This document shows positions 28,909-38,318 of a DNA stretch of 64,000 nt, in pieces (position 1 is the stretch's first letter; the number at the start of each line of letters is the position of its first letter). The notes under the pieces were generated by a model. It ran no database searches and had not been told where the DNA came from. It was given only the letters and a program-made list of their open reading frames with translations. Origin of the DNA: Roseovarius litorisediminis. GTDB taxonomy: Bacteria > Pseudomonadota > Alphaproteobacteria > Rhodobacterales > Rhodobacteraceae. A program made the position numbers and the translations under genes. The stretch covers positions 248,001-312,000 of the forward strand of contig NZ_FWFL01000005.1 of NCBI RefSeq assembly GCF_900172295.1. The letters run 5' to 3'.

Positions 28909-29649
28909 TTACTGGGCGCACAATTTCGACAAAAGCGCGATAGCCCGATCATAGTTAGGGACATATTTGCCAATTTCAGAAGACTTCTGCCCCTTTTCAT
29001 CAGAAAACTCCTCAAGACGTTCATCCTCGGCGTCAATCGCAATCCCCAGTGTTGCTGCGATATCAACGGCTTGCTTTTCTATTTTGGTGTCGCCGAAATA
29101 CAGCTCTTCAAACAGGTACCAGCCGAAATCAATCTGCCGGTTGCGTAGCAGGCTGAGCGTTTGACCCACCGAAAAATAGTCCATGCGCACGCGACCTCGG
29201 ACATTCTTCAGGTCGATAGGAGCGGGGGTAATTTCGCCCGAGATAATCCTGGGATAGATTTGGGCGGCAGCCTCGGGGCCCCAGGCCTGCGTTGAAATTG
29301 CCAGAAACAGGGATGCAAGGCGGCGCGTCTCGTCCCGGCGCAGCAGGACGATAAAGCGGTAATTGCGTTTAAGGCAGGCGTCAATCAGGGCGCGTGTAAG
29401 TTCGGGCGGCATGATTTCGACGCAATGCTTGATGTTCGGGCTTTGATCGAGGGCGGTGTCAATTGCGGCCTCCATCGCGGCGATATCACCGTCGTTCTGA
29501 AAGCTGCGCGTGATGTGGCCCAGAGACCTGTCAATATTGAACGGCTCGTGTTCAATGGTCGGAAAGCTGGATATCCTGGCAAGAAAAGAGGTCAGAGAGG
29601 TGCCGCCGGTTCGGCGAAGCGTCAAGATGATCCAAGGCCTCTCGTCCAT
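28909..29649 (-). CDS. Stf0-like sulfotransferase
   Basis: 246 aa. The N-terminal loop PWIILTLRRTGGTSLTSFLARI (residues 5-26) matches the phosphosulfate-binding loop, here RTGGTSL as in Stf0-type enzymes acting on sugars. NYRFIVLLRRDETRRLASLFLAIST near 96-120 is the likely 3'-phosphate site. It converges on the first sulfotransferase gene with a 62-base gap. The acceptor is unknown. Family assignment rests on these two motifs only. Confidence 0.72.
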   Translation of the reverse strand: MDERPWIILTLRRTGGTSLTSFLARISSFPTIEHEPFNIDRSLGHITRSFQNDGDIAAMEAAIDTALDQSPNIKHCVEIMPPELTRALIDACLKRNYRFIVLLRRDETRRLASLFLAISTQAWGPEAAAQIYPRIISGEITPAPIDLKNVRGRVRMDYFSVGQTLSLLRNRQIDFGWYLFEELYFGDTKIEKQAVDIAATLGIAIDAEDERLEEFSDEKGQKSSEIGKYVPNYDRAIALLSKLCAQ

Positions 29650-29741
29650 TGCTCAATGGTTCCCGGTACATAGTGAAAGCGTGCATCATCAGAACCACGG
29701 ACATTATTGATCCGCAATTGGAATCGCAAATGGAAATAAAT

Positions 29742-30167
29742 TCAATGCAACCCTTTGAAGCAATAGCGTGTTGCCCTGCTGCCAAAGCCTTGCGGGAAAC
29801 TGAAATCACCCACTGTCGGGTTGACCAGGAAGGTATTGAGAATCGTAATCGTATTCAGGTCGTCATCACCAGGGTCGTAGACGATGTTGTTGCCGGCCTG
29901 CGTGGATGGGGCAACAAAATCGGCGAAATTCCCGACTTCTGTGGTATCGTCGGCAAACCGCAGTAGATCGTACTCTATAGCGTACATCGCTGTTGAAAAG
30001 TTCTGGATCACGTCATTGCTGAAACAGGCGTCCGAGAAAACAAAGACATCTGCCCCTGCGGCAACGTTCCAGCAGTGCTTGGCCGGAGCGCTCAAAACTT
30101 CCGTGTGGAATGTTTCAGCTACATGGGAAACTGAAAAAAATGGTACGGTTATGCACCAATTGGCCAC
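29742..30167 (-). pseudogene. Decayed C-terminal fragment of an RTX/calcium-binding protein
   Basis: A 141-codon frame whose middle reads GADVFVFSDACFSNDVIQN and then YDLLRFADDT, NNIVYDPGDDDLNTITILNT and GDFSF. This is the order seen at the C terminus of haemolysin-type calcium-binding proteins (GGAGADVFVF...NDVI.DF....D...F...). Glycine-rich repeats that should precede it are gone: the sequence before GADVFVF has lost its GGxGxD pattern. No signal or full domain remains. It lies in a roughly 700-base stretch (29650-30358) between two sulfotransferase-like genes that is otherwise empty. I read it as a remnant, possibly left by rearrangement of the intact RTX gene near 33-36 kb. Confidence 0.5.
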
Positions 30168-30358
30168 AAATTATGACGTGACTTTGGCATTTCAGATCCA
30201 TGAAACTGTCGGGGCCCTTTCCCAAGGCTCGTGCTCAAGGAGTCCCAAAAACCTGTGGTCGCGCTCTTGACCGGCTAGGCCGACTGTTGCACAGACATTC
30301 ATGCGCAATGGCAATTTGGGGTAGTCCCAAGGAACGTTGATTGAGACAATCCGAAATC

Positions 30359-31441
30359 ATGACGAAAACCCTGATAATTCATATCGGCCATTACAAGACG
30401 GGAACCACAGCTCTTCAGGTGTTTCTTGAAGAAAATGCCCCGTTTCTGGAAACGATCGGCTGCGAATATTCTTTGGTTCGACTGGAGTATTCCAAGCATT
30501 CGGATTTTGCCTTTTCAATCCTGCGTGCTGCCGGTGTCGAGAATTTTATGCATGGTTATGGCAAACCCTACACCCCCAGGGAAATGTGGGGAGAACTGTT
30601 TGAGACGATCGAAAACTCAGACCTTGAAACCACCATCATCAGTTCCGAAGAGTTAATGCGCATCGGTCAGTTCCCGGCCGCTGCCAAAATACTTGGTGAC
30701 GTTCTGAAGGGCCGGCCTGAAGGTCTGAATGTCAGGGCAATCGTCTATTTGCGCGATCCGGCCTCACACCTTGAATCCTGGTACAATCAACTGATCAAAA
30801 TGGAATTTCCCCTGCCAGAGCTTAATCAGGCAGTCGATTGCGAAATCGAGGATATCCATTTTGACTACAGACGGGCAATCAACCCATGGGTCGATCTTCT
30901 GGGGCCGGAGAATGTGATTGTCCGCCCCTACATTGACGGACACGACGACCCTGCGGCCCTGCACCGCGATTTTCTGAAGGCAATCGGCGTCGAAACGAAA
31001 CAAGATCTGGCAGTGGAATTCGGCAACCTTAATCCACGTCTGGATGATCGGGCGATCGAGTTGTTGCGCCTGATGCAGAACATGGAGTTTCCACCGGTCA
31101 CGATAGAAAGAATTCGCACACAGTTACTATCCTACCTTGAGATTCAGGACGCCCGCGCATTGGAAAAGGGTGGAGGAATGGAAATGGTCCGTGCACGCGC
31201 GCGCGCCGGGGTTGAATGGCTTTCCGATCTGCCATTAAGCGCCATCCCCGTCGAAGATTTTACGAATGCTCTGCCTGAAGAAATACCGCAGCAAAAAGTC
31301 GAAACCAATCTGTTGATGGGGTTCATTTTTTCAGAACTTATTCGCCTTCGCCAACGCGTTAACCGCATCGAGGCCAAACAGGTCACTGCCCGGATCACTG
31401 AACTTGAGCGCAAGATTCAGGAACTGGAAGCGCGCGAATGA
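30359..31441 (+). CDS. Sulfotransferase-like protein with C-terminal coiled coil
   Basis: 360 aa. LIIHIGHYKTGTTALQVFLEE (residues 4-24) is the phosphosulfate loop, and AIVYLRDPASHLESWYNQLIKME near 130-152 the 3'-phosphate site. The last 45 residues (RLRQRVNRIEAKQVTARITELERKIQELEARE) form a predicted coiled coil, probably for self-association or binding a partner glycosyltransferase. ATG 30359 starts at the conserved motif; the frame extends only six codons upstream to a TTG. Its stop overlaps the glycosyltransferase start by ATGA, so both are translated together. Confidence 0.75.
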   Translation: MTKTLIIHIGHYKTGTTALQVFLEENAPFLETIGCEYSLVRLEYSKHSDFAFSILRAAGVENFMHGYGKPYTPREMWGELFETIENSDLETTIISSEELMRIGQFPAAAKILGDVLKGRPEGLNVRAIVYLRDPASHLESWYNQLIKMEFPLPELNQAVDCEIEDIHFDYRRAINPWVDLLGPENVIVRPYIDGHDDPAALHRDFLKAIGVETKQDLAVEFGNLNPRLDDRAIELLRLMQNMEFPPVTIERIRTQLLSYLEIQDARALEKGGGMEMVRARARAGVEWLSDLPLSAIPVEDFTNALPEEIPQQKVETNLLMGFIFSELIRLRQRVNRIEAKQVTARITELERKIQELEARE

Positions 31442-33027
31442 AAATTCTCTTTTACAATTGGGTTGATTATCTGGATGACGAAAAACGTGGCGGAGGTGTG
31501 GGCGTTTATCAGAAAAACCTGATCCACGCATTGGGTGATTCTGATGATGTTGAGTGCCTTTTTTTGTCGTCGGGTATTTCCTATGACCTGTTCGGAACAG
31601 CGCCGCGGTGGGAAAGGGTCAGGCACGGTAGCAGTGAAGATCGGAAGTTGCGATTTGAAATCGTCAATTCGGGTGTTCTGTCGCCAGCGCATCATTCATT
31701 TGGTGACGAAAGACAGATTGAAGACCGGGCGACGACTGAGGTCTTTTTCAACTTTATCCGCAAGAACGGCCCCTTTGACGTGGTACATTTCAACAATCTG
31801 GAAGGCCTGCCTGCCAAGGTGCTTTCCCTGAAAGAACTTTGGCCGGACACCCGTGTGGTTTTTTCCCTTCACAACTATTATCCGATTTGCCCGCAGGTGA
31901 ATCTATGGTGGCATGAAAAGGAAAACTGCCTGGATTTCGACGGTGGCCGACGTTGTACCGATTGTCTTGAGCATCGTCATGACGATCGAGTTGTACGTCT
32001 GGCAAATGCTGTTGCCTTTCGGCTGAAGAAACTTGGCATGCGCCCCGGGACATGGATTTTTGACCACGGTTTTGGGCCCAGCATGCGTTGGGCTGGTCGG
32101 AGTGTAAGACTATACAACCGACGTTTCAGAAAAAATGGAACGGGCGCGGCACCCAGGCAGGACAAGGTGAAAACCACAGGCTTGCTGGAACGGGTTGAAC
32201 CGGCTTACCCAAAGTTTGCCAGGCGGCGCAGTGCCATGGTGGAAATGATAAATACCTATTGCGACCATGTGCTTTGCGTTTCTGAAAAAGCTGGTGAAGT
32301 CGCTGCCCGGTTCGGCATTTCCCCGGCATTGATCAAGACAGGGTATATCGGAACCCGCCATGCTGAAAAGTTCGCGGCAACCTCGGCGGCGTCCAGTTTC
32401 GTCAAGCCGGATGGCACCGTCACCCTTGCCTATCTTGGGTATATGAGGCGCGACAAAGGATTTTTCTTTCTTCTTGATGCGCTTGAGGCGCTGCCGGTCA
32501 AGGACGCGGCCAGGATAAATGTCGTGATCTGTTCCAAGCTTGTAGACAGCCAAACGATGGACAGAATTACGCAGTTGTCAGAAAAGTTTGCGTCAGTTTT
32601 GTTTGCCGATGGCTATGCCCACGATCAGCTGGACGAGTTGTTGTCGGATGTTGATCTGGGCCTGATCCCGGTTTTATGGGAAGACAACCTTCCGCAGGTC
32701 GCGATTGAAATGCATGCGCGGCATATTCCTCTGATGACGTCAGATCTGGGGGGCGCGCAAGAGTTGGGGCGTTGCCCCGATCTTGTGTTCAAGGCGGGCG
32801 ATGTAAGCGATTTTGCAAGGGTATTAGGCAAAGTCCTGTCAGGAAAACTATCGATAGAGGCCTATTGGGCGGGGGCTATGGCCCCCTATACAATGGACGA
32901 CCATCTGTCGGAATTGCGCAAGCACTACGCTGTTCCTGCACGGCCCATTGCCCAAATGCCATCTGCCATGCCAGCCGGAAAACCGTTGCCGAAACCTGCC
33001 AAGAGAACAAACAGGGTTTTGTTGTGA
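31438..33027 (+). CDS. Family 4-like (group 1) glycosyltransferase
   Basis: 529 aa GT-B fold transferase. The N-terminal half has MKILFYNWVDYLDDEKRGGG, FDVVHFNNLEGLPAKVL and VVFSLHNYYPICPQ with a Cys-rich insertion (ENCLDFDGGRRCTDCLEH) also seen in similar transferases. The C-terminal half has VTLAYLGYMRRDKGFFFLLDALEAL, then LLSDVDLGLIPVLWEDNLPQVAIEM, which carries the nucleotide-sugar-binding end. ATGA overlap with the sulfotransferase-like gene indicates coupled translation. Donor and acceptor are unknown. Confidence 0.85.
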   Translation: MKILFYNWVDYLDDEKRGGGVGVYQKNLIHALGDSDDVECLFLSSGISYDLFGTAPRWERVRHGSSEDRKLRFEIVNSGVLSPAHHSFGDERQIEDRATTEVFFNFIRKNGPFDVVHFNNLEGLPAKVLSLKELWPDTRVVFSLHNYYPICPQVNLWWHEKENCLDFDGGRRCTDCLEHRHDDRVVRLANAVAFRLKKLGMRPGTWIFDHGFGPSMRWAGRSVRLYNRRFRKNGTGAAPRQDKVKTTGLLERVEPAYPKFARRRSAMVEMINTYCDHVLCVSEKAGEVAARFGISPALIKTGYIGTRHAEKFAATSAASSFVKPDGTVTLAYLGYMRRDKGFFFLLDALEALPVKDAARINVVICSKLVDSQTMDRITQLSEKFASVLFADGYAHDQLDELLSDVDLGLIPVLWEDNLPQVAIEMHARHIPLMTSDLGGAQELGRCPDLVFKAGDVSDFARVLGKVLSGKLSIEAYWAGAMAPYTMDDHLSELRKHYAVPARPIAQMPSAMPAGKPLPKPAKRTNRVLL

Positions 33028-33036
33028 TGGGCAAAG

Positions 33037-33062
33037 CCCCTTGTCCCCCTTGTCCCCCTTGT
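33037..33062. repeat. Short TTGTCCCCC tandem repeat
   Basis: The 9-base unit TTGTCCCCC occurs nearly three times in a row just after the glycosyltransferase stop and before the RTX gene end. It is likely a small slippage repeat between convergent genes. Confidence 0.6.
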
Positions 33063-33072
33063 GCCGCATCGG

Positions 33073-35924
33073 TCAGAGAAAGATAAAGTCTTGGTCGCCG
33101 ATCTGTGCTGACACGAGTCCCTCAAGCAACACGCTGCCGTCCTGCCAACTAAGAAAAAGCCCATCGGGCGTATCGTCAAAGGTGACAGACGCTGACGGTT
33201 TGGCAACGCTCAAAACATCAACATCCGGCGTGAAGTCAGTAATCCTGCGGTTGCCTGCCGCTACGCGGAAAACAAACACGTCGGCCCCGGCGCCCCCGTT
33301 TAGTTGGTCATCGCCGCCACCGGCGTCAATCGTATCGTTGCCCTGGCCGCCAAAAACTGTGTCGCGCCCATAGATATCCGACTGGTCAGAATCGACATAG
33401 GTATCGTTGCCGGCCTCAAGATAGGCCAGGTCGCGGCCCAAACCGCCATCAATCCAGTCGTCGCCGTCACCGCCAAATAACTTGTCATCGTGGCGCCCGC
33501 CAAACAGGCTGTCATTTCCTTCGCGACCGATCAGAAGGTCATTGTGCCAATTGCCATAGATCACGTCATCGCCGCCGCCGCCGTTGACCGTGTCATTGCC
33601 ATCACCGGCATAAATGGTGTCGGCGCCGTAATAGCCAGTTTGGTCATTGTCATCGAAGATATCGTCACCGGTCCCCAGATAGGCAACATCGCGACCGTTG
33701 CCGCCATCGACGACGTCATTTCCATCCCCGGCGTAGAGGGTATCAAACTGCCCGCCGCCGACCAGCAGGTCGTTTCCGGCACCTCCGGTCAGCACGTCAT
33801 GGCCATCCTGGCCATAGATCACGTCATCACCGCCGCCGCCGTTGACCGTGTCATTGCCATCACCGGCATAAATGGTGTCGGCGCCGTAATAGCCAGTTTG
33901 GTCATTGTCATCGAAGATATCGTCACCCGTCCCCAGATAGGCAACATCGCGACCGTTGCCGCCATCGACGACGTCATTTCCATCCCCGGCGTAGAGGGTA
34001 TCAAACTGTCCGCCGCCGACCAGCAGGTCGTTTCCGGTGCCTCCGGTCAGCACGTCATGGCCATCCTGGCCATAGATCACGTCATCGCCGCCGCCGCCGT
34101 TGACCGTGTCATTGCCATTACCGGCAAGGATCGTATCTTGCCCAAAAGCGCCAGACTCCGCACTATCTTGATAGGTGTCATTGCCAGAACCCAGACGGGC
34201 AAGGTCGCTTCCATCGCCGCCATCGACCGTGTCATCGCCGGCGCCGGAATCCAAAGTATCCTGGCCAGCCCCCCCAAAAGCCGGTCACCGCTGTCATAGC
34301 TGAAAATAAGATCATCGCCACTGAACGCTTCGATGACATCCTTTCCTGCGTGGCCGGTGATTGTATCATTTCCATTCGTTCCTTTGATGTTACGCTGAAC
34401 CAGCAACAGGGGCCTGTCCGGGCCATTCTGGATGGAAGCCAACACTGCTGCCCGTTCGAGCGGCGTAGAGTCATGGCTGTAAAGTTCCAACTGTTCGCCG
34501 CGCCATTCAATCACCGCGCCAAAGCTGGTCCTGGTAATGTTCAGAAATGTGGGATCGTAAAGAAATGGCAGCGCAGTCAGATCAAGGCGGTCCTGGACGA
34601 CGTTGAAGTCGGCAATGCGATCAACCGCGCCATCTGCATCAAGCACAAAAAGGTCGGCGCCTGCGCCCCCGGTAAGGGTATCCTGCCCGGCACCATCGAA
34701 AAGGATGTCGTCACCTGTCCCGCCAGAAATCCGGTCAATCCCGGCATTCCCGGACAGCAGGTCATCGCCTGCTGAACCAGACAGATCACCCGCTGCAGGC
34801 GCAGCGATGAAAACCGAACCGCTGTTGGCAACCGAAAAGGAAAGCTGCGTGATGCCGGCCTCGCCCTGACCAGCAACCAGTATCAGAACCTCGTCCCCGA
34901 TCTGCACCGCACTTATTGCGGATATGTTCTGGAGCCCGGTGAGATTGCTGTCGGCAAGGCTGGCAAGATGAACAAGGTGGCCGTGTGGCAACAGGGCCAG
35001 CACACTGATGCCATCATCCCCGCCGCCTGCGATGACATAGGTCAGGCCATTTACGGCAAGGGTCGCGACGCTCTGGACCTGGCCGAACCGTGTGTTGAGC
35101 GTGTCCAGTACATGATCCGTTGCAACCAGTTCACCCGTCGGCGTCAATCGCAGCACAGACAGGGCCCCCATTTCGCCGGTGGTGCTGGAAGACGCAACAA
35201 GCACATAGGCGTTACCCTGAACTGTAACAGCTTCGATTGCAGTGATTGCAGGCAGAAGACCAAGGCCATTTTCCGTTCCGATCACGCCGCGCAGTGTCAG
35301 TGCGCCCGTGCCGGGATCGACACTGTAACTACTCAAACCGGTTTCCGACCCGCTGGCAGCAACGACAAAATCGTTTTCGCTGAATCGAATGCTGGTCATT
35401 TCCGCAAGATCAAGCACATGGCTGTCGTCCCCGTCCAGCACCCGGGATACCTCGGCCAGGTTCCCAAGGCCGTCAGGCGCGTAGACGCCGATGCCCTGCC
35501 CATCTGCCATTGCCGCATAAACATAACCGGCGGCGGCAACATAAAGCCCACTGATCCCCGGCCCACCGTTAGCCGTCATTGAAATTTGCGTCTGTGCACC
35601 GATACCGTCCGATACAGTGGCTGTGTAGCCCCACAGCGCATTACCATCTGCAGCGCCAACCAGCAGAAGCGACTGCGCCCCAAGTTCCAGCAATGACAAG
35701 CCACCACTTAGCGCACCAATCGGCAGGTTTGGAAAGTACACCTCGTCAACCGGTACCGGCAGGCCGCCTTGAGAAAGAGCGTAACGCACCAATCCTCCGC
35801 CCGCGCCGGTGACAGACGTCAGGACCGGCCCGGCGCTGCCGGGCACGATATGCAGATCCACTATATTCATTGTCAGAGGTGAGGCTAACGCCCCGATCCA
35901 GCCCCCAACACGCAAATCAAGCAT
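33073..35924 (-). CDS. Large RTX calcium-binding protein, broken by a one-base frameshift
   Basis: Two overlapping frames (35924 to about 34275, then about 34269 to 33073) form one gene of about 950 codons once a single base is restored in the run of seven C at 34269-34275 (seven G on the coding strand). With eight G the sequence reads through as LLGGAGQDTLDSGAGDD, in register. N-terminal residues 1-380 look like a beta-propeller (VTSVTGAGGGLVRYALSQGG, GISVLALLPHGHLVHLASL). From about 385 there are GGxGxDxxx repeats (SGSAGDDLLSGNAGIDRISG) that bind calcium. Such proteins are normally secreted by a type I system; none is seen here. It lies beside the capsule exporter and may be a matrix or adhesin protein. 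ATG 35924 has AAGGA upstream. Confidence 0.8.
33553..34117 (-). repeat. 258-base tandem repeat inside the RTX gene
   Basis: The stretch beginning GTTGACCGTGTCATTGCC recurs at 33583, 33841 and 34099, spacing 258 bases (86 codons). The two full units differ by only a few bases, so one protein module, about GNDTVNGGGGDDVIYGQ... to ...DQTGYYGADTIYAGD, is repeated almost exactly. Confidence 0.85.
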
Positions 35925-36139
35925 TGCTCAATTCCTTGCCAACCTCTGGAAGCCCAAGGTGGACATGCAGCTTGAGACAAGCGTGCCGATATTCCGGCCA
36001 AAGTTTGGAATTTAGCAACAAATGATCGTGTTACGTTAATCTTGCGGCAGGGCGGTATTCACGCGCTGGCGTCTGGTTTCAGGGGAAAGCCGTAGGACTT
36101 ATACCACGCTGCCATGCAGTATGCTTAATGCCATCGTTG

Positions 36140-36793
36140 TCAGGACAAGAGTTTGCGGTGCAACGCGATTGCTTCGTCCAGGTCCTCAAAATATTCCAGA
36201 CGCCCGTTTTCCAGAACAATACCTGCGTCACAGAATTGCTTTATCTGTCTCATGTCATGACTGACAAGAATGGCGCTGCTGGACTTGACGCGTTCACGAA
36301 AGATGGCGTGGCTTTTTTTCCTGAAAGAGGCGTCGCCCACCGAAGTGACTTCATCCACAAGATAGGTATCAAACTGAATGCCCATCGAAGTACCAAAGCC
36401 CAACCGGGCCCGCATACCCTGAGAATAGGTGCGAACCGGCATGTAAAAATGTTTTCCCAACTCGGCAAAATTTTCCACAAAGGCCACAAGCGCATCCGTA
36501 TCAACGCCGTAAATCCGGGCGATGAAACGTACGTTCTGGGCGCCGGTCATTTCGCGGTGAAAGGACGAGCCAAAACCGACAGGCCATGAAATAGTCCCAT
36601 CACTTACGACCCGGCCCTTATTGGGCCGTTGGGTGCCGGCGATCAAGTCAAGCAGGGTAGACTTGCCAGCGCCATTGCGCCCCAACAAAGCAAGCGAGAC
36701 ACCGGTGGGCAGGGTCAGATTCAGGTTGTCGATAACCAGCTTGCGCTGCCCGCGTACCATAAAGCTTTTTGATAGGGATTCGAAGCGGATCAT
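36140..36793 (-). CDS. kpsT: Capsule polysaccharide ABC exporter, ATP-binding protein (KpsT-like)
   Basis: 217 aa. Walker A GRNGAGKST at about 37-45, signature YSQGMRARLGFG near 130, Walker B TYLVDEVTSVGD near 152. The short length and lack of an extra C-terminal domain match KpsT/CtrD of group 2 capsule export rather than the Wzt O-antigen type. It works with the KpsM-like permease. It follows the KpsE-like gene with a 20-base gap. The 215-base gap downstream to the RTX gene shows no recognisable feature. Confidence 0.92.
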   Translation of the reverse strand: MIRFESLSKSFMVRGQRKLVIDNLNLTLPTGVSLALLGRNGAGKSTLLDLIAGTQRPNKGRVVSDGTISWPVGFGSSFHREMTGAQNVRFIARIYGVDTDALVAFVENFAELGKHFYMPVRTYSQGMRARLGFGTSMGIQFDTYLVDEVTSVGDASFRKKSHAIFRERVKSSSAILVSHDMRQIKQFCDAGIVLENGRLEYFEDLDEAIALHRKLLS

Positions 36794-36813
36794 CGGCCCT
36801 GCGCCCTTTTAGC

Positions 36814-38229
36814 TTAGCTGCGATCACGGATGCTGTAATAAATCAGCGCCATGATTGACCAGCTCAGGCCAAGGAACAGCGCCGCCAGACCGGAAAGTAC
36901 AAACCGGCGGGGAAACTCGGATTCGTCGGCAAGCGTCGGTTTGATATAGGTCGCCAGATAGCGGCTTTGACGCGAGGCATTGGCGCGGGCGACATCCATC
37001 GCTGTCAGAGCGGCGCGGTAGGTTTCTTCAGCAACTTCCCGATCCACAGTCAGACTTTCGAACTCGGCAATCAGTGTCGGATAGTCTTCACCCAGTTCAC
37101 CTACGTCGTTGCCATCGCTTGCAAAGGTCTGACGTTCGTCGGCGATACGATCACGGATTACTTCGATCCGGCGACGTGCCTGCAGCAGGCGGGGGTCGTT
37201 GACGTTTGTAGTTGTCTCAAGCAAAAGATCGTTGTCAATAAGCGCCTCTGCGAGTTGCTGTTGCAGGTTATTGAGAACGCCCATTCGGCCCTGAATATCC
37301 GCAACCGGGTCGACAATCTGGGTTCTTGTACGGAACTGTGTCAACGCCTCGCGCGCCTGTTTCAGCCGGTCAATCGCTGCGTTCAGATCATCCACGGCAT
37401 ACCCCATGGCGTCGTCACGGGCGGCGGTATTGAGAGCGTTGATCATGTCCTGGCTTTCGCGCACGATCGCCTGGGTGATGCTCTGTGCCATCCCGGGATC
37501 AAATGCCATAACCTGAAGGTCGATCAGGCCTGTCGCCTGATCATGTGACACCCGCACGACGCGTTGCCAGTGCCACAGCAGATCTTCGTCGCTGGCGTCG
37601 GGCCAGAGCGAAAACAAAGGATCGCGTTGCCAGTTGGTTGCGTAGTAATCCTTGAGACCAAGTTCGGAATCGATTTTCTGAACGATTTCCTGACTTTGGA
37701 TGTATTCGAACAGAATGTTGCTGTCCGCAGAGGCGGGGGTGCTTGCGAATTGTGCCAACCCTCCCAAAAGGTCCGAGGCACCGCCGCTTTCTTCCTGGCG
37801 CACCGTAAAGCCCGTGTTCGAGCTGTATTGATCAACGGCAACCATCCAAAGATACAGCACAATCGCTGCCAGCGGCAGCAGAACCAGGACCGCAAAACTG
37901 GCAAGAAGGCCCCAATGGCGGCGATGCATGGTTGCAGTTTCCGCGATGGGAAGCACCTGAATAATGGGGGGTTGGGCAGGCCCTTGACCCTGTTGTTGCC
38001 CAGGCCCCGGATTTGGCCCCGGCTTTTTACCGGGTCCGGGTCTTTGGCCTTGTTGCGGGGCGTGCCCTTTATTGGGGCCTTGATCCTGATGCGGTAATGG
38101 ATTGCCGCCCGGGCCTTTGCCCTGCGGCCCCGCCGGTTTTGGCTGTATCGCCACTTGCCCTTTATTGGCGCCCCCTGGCTGGTTGTTGCCCACATTTGGC
38201 CTGGGATTTGTATTGTCGTTGTTTGTCAA
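36814..38229 (-). CDS. kpsE: Capsule export inner-membrane/periplasmic adaptor (KpsE-like) with disordered N terminus
   Basis: 471 aa. Residues 1-105 are rich in Pro, Gly, Gln and Lys (PGGANKGQVAIQPKPAGPQG, GPGKKPGPNPGPGQQQGQGP), predicted disordered and cytosolic. A membrane helix (LLASFAVLVLLPLAAIVLYLWMV, about 108-130), a periplasmic coiled-coil region (about 230-420) and a second helix (FVLSGLAALFLGLSWSIMALIYY) near the C terminus give the KpsE/BexC/Wzz-like hairpin. It would link the permease to the outer-membrane channel. The start is most likely TTG 38229 with AAGGG upstream, since no in-frame ATG occurs before the first helix. It is divergent from the permease gene. Confidence 0.85.
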   Translation of the reverse strand: MTNNDNTNPRPNVGNNQPGGANKGQVAIQPKPAGPQGKGPGGNPLPHQDQGPNKGHAPQQGQRPGPGKKPGPNPGPGQQQGQGPAQPPIIQVLPIAETATMHRRHWGLLASFAVLVLLPLAAIVLYLWMVAVDQYSSNTGFTVRQEESGGASDLLGGLAQFASTPASADSNILFEYIQSQEIVQKIDSELGLKDYYATNWQRDPLFSLWPDASDEDLLWHWQRVVRVSHDQATGLIDLQVMAFDPGMAQSITQAIVRESQDMINALNTAARDDAMGYAVDDLNAAIDRLKQAREALTQFRTRTQIVDPVADIQGRMGVLNNLQQQLAEALIDNDLLLETTTNVNDPRLLQARRRIEVIRDRIADERQTFASDGNDVGELGEDYPTLIAEFESLTVDREVAEETYRAALTAMDVARANASRQSRYLATYIKPTLADESEFPRRFVLSGLAALFLGLSWSIMALIYYSIRDRS

Positions 38230-38318
38230 TATCTTACCCTTTGGCGATCCGGTTTGATCTTAGCCTGTTCTTTCTACATAATCGCGCCAGGAAACGCTAG
38301 CATCGGAATTTAGGCCAT

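Noticed and set aside
33553..34117. CRISPR-like array
   Set aside because: Units are 258 bases, coding and contiguous without spacers, so they are protein repeats.
33490..34299. 269-codon plus-strand frame with regular repeats
   Set aside because: Antisense to the RTX repeats; its own periodicity is a by-product of the 258-base units and the glycine/aspartate codons.
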